A stretch of 64,000 bases of DNA from Anastrepha obliqua (GCF_027943255.1 NC_072893.1:6448001-6512000), one strand, 5' to 3'; counted from the first letter of the stretch, positions 34,668-45,550 are shown. Numbers and translations: made by a program. Notes: generated by a model from the sequence alone, not told the origin.

Positions 34668-35539
34668 ACTTCTTTGTGTTAAATACTATACATATAAAAT
34701 TGTTTAAGTATGCATGTGGCTACACCTACGCCTCTCAGTTCATGCTGAGAATTTGACGTGTCAGTTGCCAAGGTAAATTGAGTTTTACACCAGTTAAGAG
34801 TAGGTATAATTATTTTGCACATCCCTTTTTGACGCACTTTTCATTAGCGTAAATTAGGTGTTTTAGTGGAGCTAACGTGCCTTTTAGGCACAACCATAAT
34901 TACATACAAATGAATTTATGTGCGTGGGTATGTACGAAGGTCATCGCATATCTCATGGGTTTGGACACACGTGCTGACAAGCGCACAAGCCAACTAATCC
35001 AACTACATACACACATATGTATTATATGTGTATGAAAAACAAAAACAACAATTTTGCAATTTAATCTAAAACATATGGAAATGGAAAAAAATTACATAAC
35101 GAAAAATCGGATACAAAGGAGAATTTTTGTAATATTTATAAAAGCATCTGTCACTTTTATTTCGTTTTTTTTTTTCGCAGTCATGCAAATTTGTCTGGTA
35201 ATTAATTGTATAGAATTGTATTTATAATTTTTCAATCACCAATTATTTGTTGTTGTATGTTTTCTTTTTTATTTGTAATTTGTTAATTGCTGAATGCTGA
35301 TGAAATTTTGTATTTATAAAGAATTAGAAAATGTGCATAGAAAAAAAATTTTTTTTTTTTGCGGAAATTTGCATGTTTATGCACATTTTTACTTGTATGG
35401 CCGAAAACCAAATGGTTTGTGTATGGCTTCAAGCCAGCCAAATTAACATAAGCTACGCATGCAAAGGGTCTTTCGAAAAAGACGCCTAAATGGGAATAGA
35501 GAATAATTCCTGAACTATACCTTTTTTATGACATCTTTG

Positions 35540-35880
35540 ACATGTGGCAAGTACACAGACAGCAAACGGGTTACTTCAACCCACAAGTGAGCTTGGCGCT
35601 GGGAGAAGCTGTAGATGGGCAAAACTGTTGTTACCTGTTATGTCCGGCCGACTGTCGCTGATTATCCTGGCATTAAGCAGAAGGGACTGTAGGCAGCTGG
35701 TTGGACTGCTGACGGGCCACTTTCTATAAGCAAAGCACTTGGAAAAGTTAGGTAACTCAGACAGTGCACTCTGCCCAGCATGTGGATAGGAGGATAAGAC
35801 GGCGGACAACTTTCTGTGTGTCTGTGCGTCAAAATTAGTAATTTTTTGGTGGAAGTCATTATCCGAACTGCGAACTGAGG
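35540..35880 (+). pseudogene. LINE C-terminal fragment
   Basis: Plus strand encodes LALSRRDCRQLVGLLTGHFL, and after a stop/frameshift KHLEKLGNSDSALCPACG followed by DNFLCVCASKL. This is the post-RNase H zinc-knuckle-like tail of a non-LTR retrotransposon, related to the fragments at 14.2 and 34.2 kb. It is directly followed by an unrelated RTE-type fragment. Confidence 0.72.
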
Positions 35881-35904
35881 GGTGGCGCATACCCATTCCA
35901 ATGT

Positions 35905-36427
35905 GTAAATGAGTTCACCTACTTGAGGATTACATTATCAGCCAACCAAGACATGTCGGTAGCAATAAATGACACAATACGGACAGCTAACAAAGCATAT
36001 AATGCTAATCTAAAATTGCTCGGATCTTAAATGTCATCGCGTGAGCAAAAATTAAGAATGTATAAAGCACTGATACGACCTTTGCTTACATGTGGCTGTG
36101 AACTATGGACGCTGAAAGCTAACAAGGCAAAACAGCTAATGTGCTTTGAAAGAAGAGTGCTCCGAAAGATTTATTAAGTCTCAACGATTTAGGTGGCTGG
36201 GACATGTGGCTAGAATGTCAAGGGAGCGATCAACGAGAAAGACATTAGATCTTCGCCCAATTGGAGAAAGAAAAAGAGGAGGCCCGAGGAAAAGGTGGCT
36301 AGAAGATGTGGAAGCTGATCTTAGGAAAATGCGCGTGCAATGTTGGAGGGAAGTGGCTATAAATCAAGATCGATGGCAAGAAGCTGTGAAGGAAGCAATT
36401 GTTCACCAAGGACTGTGGCGCTAAGAA
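35905..36427 (+). pseudogene. RTE-like LINE C-terminal fragment
   Basis: Plus strand reads VNEFTYLRITLSANQDMS, TANKAYNANLKLLGS, then MYKALIRPLLTCGCELWTLK, FERRVLRKIY and, in another frame (36146-36424), RFRWLGHVARMSRERSTRKT, RKRGGPRKRWLEDVE and the terminal VKEAIVHQGLWR. It is the thumb and C-terminal region of the same LINE type as 17.3-18.7 kb but a separate insertion. It is missing the palm, with stops at 36029 and 36175. A GAA-rich tail (AAGAAGAAGAA) follows the stop at 36424. Confidence 0.82.
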
Positions 36428-36439
36428 GAAGAAGAATCA

Positions 36440-36730
36440 TCATCCGAATGACCAAAAACTGGACGTTCTGTTGAGAATATTGCTGCTGTAGAAAAGAAGA
36501 ATCATCCAAATGAGTCGACAAGTCAAAGGCTGGTGAAAATATTTCTAGAAACTGGTTCTGTGGAGTATAGAAAAATGAGTGATAGACCAAAAAGTGGACA
36601 TTCTGTTCAGAATATTTCTGCTGTAGTGCAAAGTGCTGCTAAATAACCTTCAACATTCACGTTCTCAACTATTTGGCATTCATTATCCGACTGTTTGGCG
36701 GGTTTTGCCTGTAGACCTGTTCATGGTGGT
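36440..36730 (+). pseudogene. rosa-type transposase N-terminal fragment
   Basis: Broken plus-strand frames give STSQRLVKIFLETGSVEY, MSDRPKSGHSVQNISAVV and, after a stop, STFTFSTIWH. These match the DNA-binding domain pattern (ETGSV..RPK.GR....ENI.AV) of the DD41D transposases. A partial duplication of the ATCATC..AATGA and GAATAT region precedes it at 36435-36490. The stretch 36731-37200 has no gene. Confidence 0.5.
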
Positions 36731-37585
36731 CATTTAAATGATATCATTTGAACAAAAATAGTAAAACCTGAAAGAATCAAATTTTTTACATATTTTCTTT
36801 TAAAACAATATCGAGGCGCGTCTTTTGAAACACCCTCTACATATGTATGTATGCGCTTATGAGCGTTTTTTTTTTCTAAAAAAGTATAGGAAATGCAGTG
36901 TTCGGATAAAAAATAATAAATAAATATTGAAAAAACATTTTGTGTAAATTGCGGCAAAAGATACAAAATAAATATTATTCATATTTCAATTTGTTTTTAC
37001 AATATTTTTTGATAAAAGGGCTTTGGGGAATTCTGAAATAATATTTAGATAATTAATGCGCTGACATAGCAATAATATAAAATTTAATTTTTAATTTTCA
37101 CTTGAATTTTTGTCTGCAAGAAAAACCATCAATTAATTTTTTTTCTTAATAGTACAGTTGAATTTTTTTACTAAATAAACAAAAAATATTTTTGGTAATG
37201 GAAATCTTTATATTGACCTTTACGCGCTTCACTGCTAGTGAGTTTGTTTACTGCCTGCAAGGGCATCTCCCTTAAGGAGGTGATGGGAATGGGAGTGGGA
37301 AGAGGTAAGCCGAGACTCAATACCGCGACAAAAGGAAACGATGGAGCAAGGAAGGCTAAGGAGAACCAAAAGAAGAATGACCGAATACCAAAACCAAAAT
37401 CGGAGGCTGTATTAGTAAAGCCAGTAGAGGGTCACGGCTATGCTGATATCTTCAAATGTATACGAGAAAAGACCATACCATACGAAAGCACAACGGTGAA
37501 AGGCATAAGAAGAACCAAAACTGGCGCTCTTTTACTTAAATTAGAAGTGGGAAAAACAGTTAGCCCTGATTTATTGAAACAACTA

Positions 37586-38181
37586 CTGGGTTGCCCATAT
37601 TCGACGGACCCATGTGTTTTTTTTTTAATCAAAGAAAAACACAAATTTTTTGATGTTGACGATAATAATCATTTTATTTGGTTCAAGTAGATTTTTTGAA
37701 ATTACTCTTTGAATATCATATCTCTCAAATGGCCGCCTTGAGCCTGTACGGTGTATTGTGCCCGTTTTGCAGCATTTTCCATAGTTGTCGCTAACATTTC
37801 GGCTGGAATAGCGGCTATTTCCTCACGGATGTTGTTCTTGAGCTCTTCTATGGTCTTTGGCTTATTAATATAAACCTTTGATTTTAAATATCCCCACAAG
37901 AAAAAGTCAGGTGGCATTAAATCGGGTGAACGCGGTGTCCAGTCAAAATCGCCATTTTTCGACATCAAACGACGAGGAAACAATTTCTTCAAAAAATCGT
38001 TTGTGGTGCGAGCTGTATGTGGTGGAGTGCCGTCTTGTTGAAACAAGAACTGCCTCATACGCTTTCGACAAATAATTGGCATCACAAAAGTGGTTATCAT
38101 ATCGCGATAACGCTCCTGATTGACGGTAACAGCTTGACCATCTTACCAGATGGGTCCGTCCGTCGAATATGGGCAACCCTG
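37586..38181 (-). mobile_element. rosa-type DD41D transposon, internally deleted
   Basis: 596 bp flanked by TA (37584-37585; 38182-38183). Inverted ends start CTGGGTTGCCC (left) and CAGGGTTGCCC (right, complemented) and share CATATTCGACGGACCCAT, with a 4-base duplication in the right copy. The interior holds only the C-terminal transposase piece on the minus strand. It disrupts a LINE ORF1, so its borders can be checked against the broken protein. The ends look intact, so it could still be mobilised by a full-length transposase. Confidence 0.9.
37702..38100 (-). pseudogene. DD41D transposase C-terminal domain
   Basis: 132-residue minus-strand frame. Visible motifs are FQQDGTPPHTAR (second catalytic D, residue 23), SPDLMPPDFFLWGYLKSKVY (third D, residue 65) and the C-terminal GGHLRDMIF. 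The D-to-D spacing is 41 residues, which defines the DD41D group of the Tc1/mariner superfamily; as I recall, the group is called rosa after Ceratitis rosa. The DNA-binding half and first catalytic D are deleted, so no activity is expected. Confidence 0.9.
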
Positions 38182-38341
38182 TAGAGGAAACAGGAAAAGT
38201 GGTCGGTTCCATAATAACTTTCCGACCAACTTCAACTGTAGAGATCAGAGACCTGGATGCCGTTACGGAGCAGAAGGAAGTAAAGAAACTGCTGACCGGC
38301 ACTAACGAAAATATCGGTGTTAGGATCACAAGACCACAAAT

Positions 38342-38645
38342 GATTTAAAATTGTTTTATGGTGGATCTTTAACACCTGGACAATGCTGTGACTACCAACA
38401 TGTCGGTCAGCTTCGATTATTTCTGTGACTTTAACAACATTTTCAACTTTATCAACATCTTCTTTAACATCAAAAATGCCTAAACGGAATCGACGGAACC
38501 GAAATTGCACGAAATCAGCTGTTGCAGTATCGACACCACAAACACCATTCAATATTTCAGCGGCCTGGCTCGCATTTTAGTCTTTATCAAAGAAAAACTG
38601 TAAAATGTACCGAATCTTGTCTTTATTGACTTTAAGACCCTGTGA
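38342..38645 (-). pseudogene. mariner N-terminal fragment
   Basis: The minus strand from about 38640 reads DKIRYILQFFFDKD, a stop, NGVCGVDTATADFVQFRFRR, FRLGIFDVKEDVDKVENVVK and EIIEADRHVGSHSIVQVLKI then HHKTILNHL. This is both helix-turn-helix regions of a mariner transposase related to that at 3202-4224. It lacks the catalytic domain; the frame after NHL crosses into the adjacent LINE ORF1. No inverted ends were found. Sequence 38646-39030 has no gene. Confidence 0.8.
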
Positions 38646-39029
38646 CTCACAACTGTATGGAACAAGCAAAAAACAGCAAAAATAGTTTTTTAGTGCGAAA
38701 TGTCAACTTGACAACGAGCATAAACATTGAACTTTTTGATGGATACTTTTCCAGATATCGATCACTACAGCCAATTGCCGATGGATTTCTTTTCTTTCGC
38801 TTTTTAATTAACGATTGGGAGTTAAACTCGAATAAGTATATTAGATAATCTAGTTATAGTATGGGAACCTATAATTAACTCGCTTTCAGAAATGAGTTAA
38901 CTCATTTTTGCTGGCTTAACAGAAAATGTTGTGTTAACAGTAATAAATATATAACAGTGATTAATATTACAAATTTAAACACTCTTTGCAACAGCATTTT
39001 AGGAGTATTCAGAGCTAAAACTATGCAAA

Positions 39030-40375
39030 TAAAATGTGCAGACTTTTTTGTCCTAATTATGTCTCTGCTGATGAGATGTCTCCTGACCTTTCATTCGAGA
39101 TATCTTCATCTCTAAATTTTGGCCATCTGCACATCTTATCTGATGACATTTTCAAGTGGATGCTTTCTCTCAAACCTTCGTCACATACAGATGCTGATGG
39201 TCTTTCAGCTATTTTGTTTAAGAATTGTCCAGCATTGGCATTTCTCTTATTATTTAGAAATCTTTATCTACGGGCACTTTCTTAAATTAATGGAAATTTA
39301 CAATCACCCCACCTTTTTGTTAGAAGTGGAAGACAAATTTATGTTCGTAATTATAGGCCGATTTCCAAGCTATCAAGCAACTCTAAACTGTTTGAATGCA
39401 TTGGACAAGGACAAAATTGATTTTGCAATTAAGTCTTCAATTAACCCATGGTTTTGTATCTGACCGTTCTACAGGTGCTAATCGGGCTGTTTTTGATGAA
39501 TGACATACAGCCATCGCTTTCTAAAGGACTCCAAGTTGATTGCATTTACACTGATTGATGGAGTTTTATCGAACCACTTTGTTGCTACTCCAGATGCTCC
39601 CCAAGGGAGCATCTTATGGCCACTCCTTTTTGTCTTTTTATCAATGACATAAGCAAATGCTTTACTTTTGCTCATTTCTTGCTCTTCGTGGATGATTTAA
39701 ACATTTTCTCATCTGTTAAGGATGCAGTGGATGCTGAGAAGCTTCAACTCAACTTGAGTAATCTTCATCGATTGTGCATGAAGTCACGTCTGGCTTTAAA
39801 TAATAAAAAATCTTTTCATTTAACATTGTCGAGGCGACAGTACAGTTTTAACACATTCACACAATTTTTATCTTTTTGTTGTTTTTTTTTTGTTCCTTGT
39901 TCACTCCACTCGGGAGCATAGGCCCTCGACAAGACTCAGTCTTGCGTTGGTTTTGTTAATCTATACATTTTGCTTTCTGGCAGGGTAGGCGAATAACTTG
40001 CCGCTACCAATTTCTAGTAATGCACTACAAAGTGTAACAGACTTTTAGGATCTTGGAGTTTTATTCGATACGAAATATTCCTTCAGTGGTCACATTAGTT
40101 GTATTCCTTCAAAATCGTATTCGGTTCTAGGCTTCATTTGTCGCAATGCACCTGAGTTTTCTGATCCGTATACCTAAAAACTGCTGTGTACGGCTCTTGT
40201 TGGTTCTCAAAAATATTTCTTAAGACTTTACGTTCCCTACGATTTGAGTACCCTGCTTCATCCTATAATTCTCGGCTAGAACTAATTAATTTAGAGTCTC
40301 TAGAAAAGAGAAGGGCAGTACTGTTACTTTCGATTATTATCAGTCTTGTTAATAGCTTCGTCGGCTGTCTAATTT
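39030..40375 (+). pseudogene. CR1/Jockey-group LINE reverse transcriptase, decayed
   Basis: Plus-strand polymerase in many frames: SSLNFGHLHILSDDIFKWML and DADGLSAILFKNCPA (39100-39230), NYRPISKLSS-like text near 39350, DKDKIDFAIKSSINP, VATPDAPQGSIL-type text near 39585, then LFINDISKCFTFAHFLLFVD with FVDDLNIFSSVKDAVDA (motif C is FVDD), LHRLCMKSRLALNNKKSFHL, DLGVLFDTKYSFSGHIS, LGFICRNAPEFSDPYT and YNSRLELINLESLEKRRAVL. Motif A is lost in a deletion. A SINE family 2 3' end is inserted near 39855-39995. Confidence 0.85.
39855..39995 (-). mobile_element. SINE family 2, 3'-end fragment
   Basis: On the minus strand it reads AGACTGAGTCTTGTCGAGGG, CCTATGCTCCCGAGTGGAGT, GAACAAGGAACAAAAAA, matching the last 110 bases of the full-length element at 26684-27236 with a few changes, plus an A-rich tail. 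It interrupts a LINE polymerase frame, so it is the younger insertion. Confidence 0.8.
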
Positions 40376-40444
40376 TGTAAAAAATTAAAATTTAGTTACT
40401 TAATATTTAAGTAGTTTGTTTTTGGAGTTCAGAGACATACACCA

Positions 40445-41020
40445 TCACCTCCAGCAAGGCCTATGGCAAACTCTCATGCATATATACATTCCCATATCTG
40501 GGCTGATCAATGTCAGAGAGTTTAAGATATCTTTTGCAGGACTCGCACAAGGCAGCAATAATTTGAAGAGCTGGGTCCGGTCATACGAAGAGAGCAGTTT
40601 AACGACGATTGGTGCACGGCTCTTGTTATTTCGCGTTTTGCGTTTGGCGCTTCGCAATCAGATCGTCTCTCACAGTGGCGGTGTTTTGTAATGCGCTGCA
40701 CTGCCCAGCTTTATTACGCTGCCTGTGGCGACTGCGCTGCTTTGTAATTCAGTGAGCTGGGCGCGAACAGCAACAAGTTCTTCATGCATATTTTTAACCT
40801 TGGCGCAAAAGTTCTCAACCTCAGTCACTCCCGTCTCAATAGCGGCTATAGAAGGTTTTAAATTTGCAATTTGCCCAGCTAACTCACCGATTTTTTGCAT
40901 GACTCTTTCCCCAGAGCTCTTTATTACGGTTGTTAGCTCTTCGATTATCAAGATTCTCTGTTTCTCGAGTTTTATTACAGCCGAAGTGGCGATTTGTGGT
41001 GCTTTTGGAGGTGATAATTA
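40445..41020 (-). pseudogene. LINE ORF1-like fragment with coiled coil
   Basis: The minus strand reads IATSAVIKLEKQRILIIEEL, TTVIKSSGERVMQKIGELAG, QIANLKPSIAAIETGVTEVE and KVKNMHEELVAVRAQLTELQ, a heptad-like coiled-coil segment. After a stop it continues KRKTRNNKSRAPIVVKLLSS and LLLPCASPAKDILN. Similar in its first part to 22.96-23.15 kb. Probably the nucleic-acid binding first protein of a LINE, truncated. Confidence 0.6.
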
Positions 41021-42106
41021 AACTTTTGATTTTTGCGAGTTTTTGACATCAATTGAAAAAAATCTCAGGTTTTAGTACTCAGGAAAAGGAAGTTATCTCA
41101 CACGCACACTTTTATATGGCAGTATTAAAGCAAAAATACTCTGATAAAATGTGAAACACTCGGGAGCGCAACAAAACGGCGATCTACTTGCACGAGAACA
41201 TTTTTTTAGTGCAGTGTTCTTGCGTTACTCATGTGTATGTATGTGTGTATAAGTTTTATTTGCCAGTTAAATTACAAAATTTAGTTATATTTAATTTCAA
41301 TATACTTTATAATGCAATTTCCCCATACATTATTTATATACAAATCAGTGTGATAGTAAAGTTTTGAAATCAAACTTTTTCCCTTTTCAAATTGAAGCGC
41401 AGTAATACCATCCTCGGCACTCATCTTTGGCAAAATTCAAGCAACGAGGTTTGCAAATGTAAATACACACACAAATCTGAATTTGCAAACTTTTGCATCC
41501 CAACGATGAATTTGAATAACTTCTAGTTCTTTCAACAAAAAAAAAGCAGCATTGACTAAGTGAACTCTCATGCATTTTCTTTCAGATTGCATCTAAGGCA
41601 TTTGTGGCTTACAGCAAAAGCAGCAGTGGCTGCGCGCACTCCCCGAAACTAAAGCTGAGAGTGAAGTTGAATTTTTTTAAAGCACAATTCAATACTATTA
41701 TAAATGATATGTGTATGTGTGTATGTTAAAAAAGTTAAAGTTTCGACATGTCACTGTTGTATGTATGTGTGTGTGTGTGCGTATGCATTCTCCTCACAGG
41801 GGCAAAATAACCGAGTCAAAAGCACAGTTTTTGCTTAATGAAAAATGTAATGCAATTGAAGAGACGCAAAATATTGCACAAAGTTACTGAAATATATTTA
41901 ATAAAAAGCAAAGGTCAAAAGGCCGGCAAATTTTTCTTCATTTCATTATGACTTTCCAAAGAAAAAATGCAATATTTGCAGTTTCTAAACTTGACAGTCT
42001 GTATGAAATATGACAACAATTTGTGTTGCGCCGCTGCTGGAAGCAAATCATGGCTACAGCAGCATTGAACTTTACAAATCCTGCATTTGTCAAACATTCT
42101 TACGAG
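41021..42106. other. Intergenic, no gene recognised
   Basis: AT-rich with short TG/TATG microsatellites (41230-41250, 41708-41725, 41760-41785). No coding frame is supported. Confidence 0.45.
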
Positions 42107-42514
42107 GGTTGCCATTTATAGTTTACCACTAAAAAAAACCAAATAAAATCATAATAAAAATGGCTTTATTGTTTTCAAAATATTTTACTTTCTAGTCAAT
42201 ACACTTCTGCATTTTGTTGAACCAATTTTCGAAGCACTTTTGCCACTCAGAAGTGGAAACCTTCAAAACGAGCTGTTTAAGGTGCCAACAGCTTCTACAG
42301 GCTTTGAAACTTGTTGACCTCTCATTTTATTTTTGATGTTCGGGACAAAAAGAAATCATTAGGTAGCAAATCACAGTTGTAAGACGGACCTTAATTCGAC
42401 CTTTTGAGTGCTTAAAAACTCTCTTGTGTAAGCCGTTACGTGAGAGTAAGTGAGAGATCTCGCATTGCCTTAGTGAAGAATGATTCGTCTTCGGCGATTA
42501 AAAATAAGTCAAAA

Positions 42515-42710
42515 AATTGGCGCGTACACTTCTGTTAGGTGTTTGGCCGAATTTCTCCTCCTATTTAAGGTGTGCGTCTTAATGTTGTCCCGCAGATGGA
42601 GGGGCCTACAGTTGTAAGCCGACCTCAAACCGCAAATGGTTTTTTATGAGGAGTTTCTTCATGGCAGAAATACAGTCGGAGGACTACCATTGTCTGCCGA
42701 GGGGCGACTG
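42515..42710 (-). mobile_element. SINE family 1, copy 8, head-truncated
   Basis: Tail-side AATTGGCGCGTACACTTCTG to GCCGAGGGGCGACTG. The promoter head is missing, as expected for 5' truncation in LINE-driven insertion. It lies between two parts of the outer mariner C-terminal domain. Confidence 0.85.
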
Positions 42711-42929
42711 GTTTAGGTTTCTTTGGTGGTACAGTTGCAATATGACCAGATATTCCGAAAAAAGGCGATAATTTGCATTGAGACGCTTCTTTTGCGAACA
42801 ACTTTTGTTGAATCGGGCTCGACTTGGAACACCCATACTGTCGATTGCTAGTTTTTTTCCGCTTCATATGCATAAATCCAAGACTCGTCACCTGTTACGT
42901 CATCATATACCTACTTGAACGACTTAGAT

Positions 42930-44030
42930 GGCATTACAACCGTATGGCGGCTGCTGGCTAGTGCCAGTTGGTGACACCGAGTGCTACCAGGTTATGCCTC
43001 ACGTAATCTTCCCAAAGTAGATTAGGTCTTCCTGCTCCTCGCCGTCGATCAGTGGGTTCCCTCTTGAAGGACTGTCGAGCCGGAACACTTTCGTTCATCC
43101 CCGAGACATGGCCAAGCCAGCGCAGCCGCTGTATTGTAATACGCTTCACTATGCCCACATCTCGCTATAGCTCGCTCATACAGGTCACTGTTCCATCGGA
43201 TGACGAGCTCATTCACGCCTATACGAAGAGAACCAAAGATTTTTCGCCGAATTTTCCTCTCGAACGCTCCCAGTGCTCTGTCATCAGTTATCTTCTGCGC
43301 CATATACGAGGTCGGGGATGATTTGGCTTTTATACAGCGTTGTTTTCGTTTTTCAAGAGATGGCTCTAGTTCTTAATTACCTACTGAGCCCAAAGTAACA
43401 CCTGTTGGTAAGAGTGTTCCTTCGTTTAATCTCTAGGCTTATGTCGTTCTAGCTGTTAACACTGGTACCTAAACAAAGTCTTTCACCACTTCAAATTCAC
43501 GGTTGCTAACAGCGACGTATAGTCCAAGATGCGAGGACTCTTTTTTTGTTGGCAGTAGGTACTATGTGTTACTCTCATTCACCGCAAGACTCACTTTTTA
43601 TGCTTCCTTCTTCAGACTCGAGTACGCTGAACATACGGCGCTGTTGTTCAGACCGACAATATCACTATCGTCAGCACACGCCAATAGCATGACACTTTTG
43701 TAGTAGAAAGCGGTGCGAATCAGCAACAGGAATGTTTTTTCCAGTAGGAGATTAAAGAACTCGCACGAAAGGGAATTGCCTTGTCTGAAACCTCGATTGG
43801 TATTGAACGGCTCGGAGAAGTCGTTTCCGATCCTGACGGAGCTCACCGTAGCGCTCAACGTCGTCATTTTACACAGTCGTATAAGTTTTGCGGGTATACC
43901 AAAGTCAGACATACCGGCATAGAGGTCGTTCCTGTTTGTGCTGTGCTATCGAACGCAGCTTTGAAGTCGATAAAAAGGTGGTGTGTGACGATTTGTCGTT
44001 TATCATGAAGGTCTGGTCAATAGACTTACC
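42930..44030 (-). pseudogene. RTE-like LINE reverse transcriptase fragment
   Basis: On the minus strand, in order from 44000: HHLFIDFKAAFDS (motif A), MSDFGIPAKLIRLCKMTTLS, RIGNDFSEPFNTNRGFRQGN, SLSCEFFNLLLEK, LLACADDSDIVGLN (motif C is CADD, normally YADD), then after gaps ITDDRALGAFERKIRRKIFG, ITIQRLRWLGHVSGM and RRRGAGRPNLLWEDYVRHNL ending VALGVTNWH. Several frames are used and part of the thumb is deleted. Same clade style as 17.3 and 35.9 kb, but a more diverged family. Confidence 0.83.
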
Positions 44031-44049
44031 AGGCCTGTTCATGCAATGG

Positions 44050-44405
44050 TTCCCAATAATTCCTCTACCTCGCGATATGCCACATGACAAGCTTTCGTTA
44101 TCAATTGACGACGGAGCATCGATTGTTTCTGGCACAACAACCGTTCATGGCCGATCTTCACAAAATTCATCATGCAAGGATCGTGGGCCACTTCAGAAAA
44201 CGTTTTACCAGCGTTTCACAGTAGCGAAATGTGGTGCTTCAACACCAAAAGTCAAAGTAAATCAATGGCCCCCGTTTCGATAATTCACTCCTGTGGCGAA
44301 AACCGTAATAAATCATCGCACGAAAATTTTCACCAGTTAATCCATCTTTTGGGCGAAATGAATTTTTCAACTCATTGAAAAAAGAACAAGTAAAACTGGT
44401 AAGTG
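44050..44405 (-). pseudogene. N-terminal part of the outer mariner transposase
   Basis: The minus strand reads NELKNSFRPKDGLTGENFRA, MIYYGFRH, a disrupted stretch, then VVVPETIDA and, in a shifted frame, RQLITKACHVAYREVEELLG. This is the first and second helix-turn-helix of a mariner with the TGENFRAMI..DFR signature. Confidence 0.72.
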
Positions 44406-44414
44406 AAGACGTTA

Positions 44415-44994
44415 TTTGGGTTGGGTAAAAAGTAATGTCGTATTTTGCCAATTGAGCGCTACATTTAAACATATCTTGCGTTGTTTTTATTGCATCGGGT
44501 CACACTAAACGGCGATTTGAAGACGATAATATGTACTACAAGTGTCTCTTTGACAGTGTTGATATCGTACGTTTCAGTCTTAAGTTATAGCGCGTCAAAG
44601 ATGGAGTCCACCAAGCAAGAAATTCGTCATATTTTACGTTTTTACTACCTTAGAGGTAAACATGCAACGAAAGCGGCGGCAAAAATGTGTGAAGTTTATG
44701 GGCCTTGGTTCGATCGATTTCGTTCTGGTGTAGTAGATGTCGAAGATGCACCCCGTACTGGTAGGCCAAACGTCGTAGAGACTGATAAAATCGTTGAAAT
44801 TATCCAAAGAGACCGGCATGTGAGCATTCGCTCGATTAGTCAGGAACTAGGGGGATAATGAAGTTGCCTTCTAAATGGCAACAAGTTTGCGAACAAAACG
44901 GGGCATATTTGACTTGAATCGGATAATTCTAAGTACGTTAAATAAAGCGTCAAATTTCGATCACAAATACGACATTTCTCCCCAACCCACCAAA
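44415..44994 (+). mobile_element. Internally deleted mariner (about 580 bp)
   Basis: TA at 44413-44414, then TTTGGGTTGGGTAAAAAGTA. The right end complemented reads TTTGGTGGGTTGGGGAGAAA. Both are followed by ATGTCGTATTT. The interior joins the DNA-binding domain (to 44858) directly to the last codons (IMKLPSKWQQVCEQNGAYLT-type C-terminus, 44857-44917), removing the whole catalytic core. It is inserted within the older mariner at 42107-45077. Confidence 0.85.
44601..44858 (+). CDS. mariner DNA-binding domain only (85 aa)
   Basis: Open frame from ATG at 44601: MESTKQEIRHILRFYYLRGK, a first helix-turn-helix, then VYGP directly joined to WFDRFRSGVVDVEDAPRTGR (about ten residues present in relatives are missing) and DRHVSIRSISQELG, the start of the second helix-turn-helix, followed by GG and a stop. 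There are no catalytic residues. If expressed it could at most bind mariner ends. I infer no cellular role, but the frame is clean while surrounding DNA is decayed. The missing residues fall inside the first DNA-binding unit, which argues against good binding. Confidence 0.6.
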   Translation: MESTKQEIRHILRFYYLRGKHATKAAAKMCEVYGPWFDRFRSGVVDVEDAPRTGRPNVVETDKIVEIIQRDRHVSIRSISQELGG

Positions 44995-45077
44995 CTTTTC
45001 GTTAAAAACATTGAATTACCACTCATCACTCGTTAAGTTGCCAAGGCGCAAAATATAACAGGCAACCCTTGTAAAGT

Positions 45078-45550
45078 CAAATTGCCTTCTGAGTTTAGTT
45101 TGAGAGAGAAAACTATAAAATATTGAAGATAAATATCATGCACACATACATACATACATACAAACGTGCATACAGCCATTTGACATCTTCTCGTATCGTC
45201 TTGAAGAAATTTATACATCTTTTTGATAACCTTTTTGGTGCGGTTTAAATTATATTTCGTTAGCCCCTAACCAAATTTTGTCTTTGAAAAAAAGTTTTGT
45301 ATAAATAAAAGAAATTAAATAATAAATTTAAAACAAATTTAGAAATAAATCAATGTTGAAGTAGTGTAAATTTCTTTTCACATAAATTGCTTTTCAAAGT
45401 TCTGCTGCTATCTGCACTCAATAACGGTATCTCGATTAGATAAAACAGATGCCAATTTTTTAACTTTTCCAACCGAATAAGTCAAAGTATGATGAGGAAC
45501 TTAAGCCATTCGAAGGCTTCCCATATTAAAGAATAGAAAAGTAAATAAAA
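45078..45550. other. No gene recognised
   Basis: AT-rich 5' flank of the first tRNA-Cys gene. No coding frame, and a CATA microsatellite near 45140-45160. Confidence 0.45.

Larger units (their letters stand above)
37238..38341 (+). pseudogene. LINE ORF1 (R1-like gag) interrupted by a DNA transposon
   Basis: The left part (37238-37585) encodes a lysine-rich segment followed by VKPVEGHGYADIFKCIREKT, VKGIRRTKTGALLLKLEVGK and SPDLLKQLL. The right part (38184-38340) resumes with VEETGKVVGSIITFRPTSTV, EIRDLDAVTEQKEVKKLLTG and VRITRPQM. This is the conserved C-terminal core of R1/Jockey-group ORF1 proteins. Between the parts lies the 596-bp element at 37586-38181. The zinc knuckles expected downstream are missing because another mariner fragment starts at 38342. 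Removing the insertion would still leave a truncated protein. Confidence 0.8.
42107..45077 (-). mobile_element. Decayed mariner holding three nested insertions
   Basis: Outer ends TACGAGGGTTGCCATTTATA (left, about 42104) and TACAAGGGTTGCCTGTTATA (right, complemented from about 45077) match as mariner-type inverted ends. Transposase pieces on the minus strand are, in order, an N-terminal piece (44050-44405), then WIYAYEAEK..QYGCSKSSPIQQKLF and FFGISGHIATVP (42920-42720), then after a SINE the C-terminus TSEWQKCFENWFNKMQKCID (about 42260-42190). Insertions are a second mariner (44415-44994), an RTE LINE fragment (42930-44030) and a SINE (42515-42710). All transposase parts are broken. Confidence 0.75.

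Noticed and set aside
37206..37235. Similarity between 37206-37235 and 15128-15160 as a new repeat
   Set aside because: Only about 30 bases match loosely; too short to define an element.
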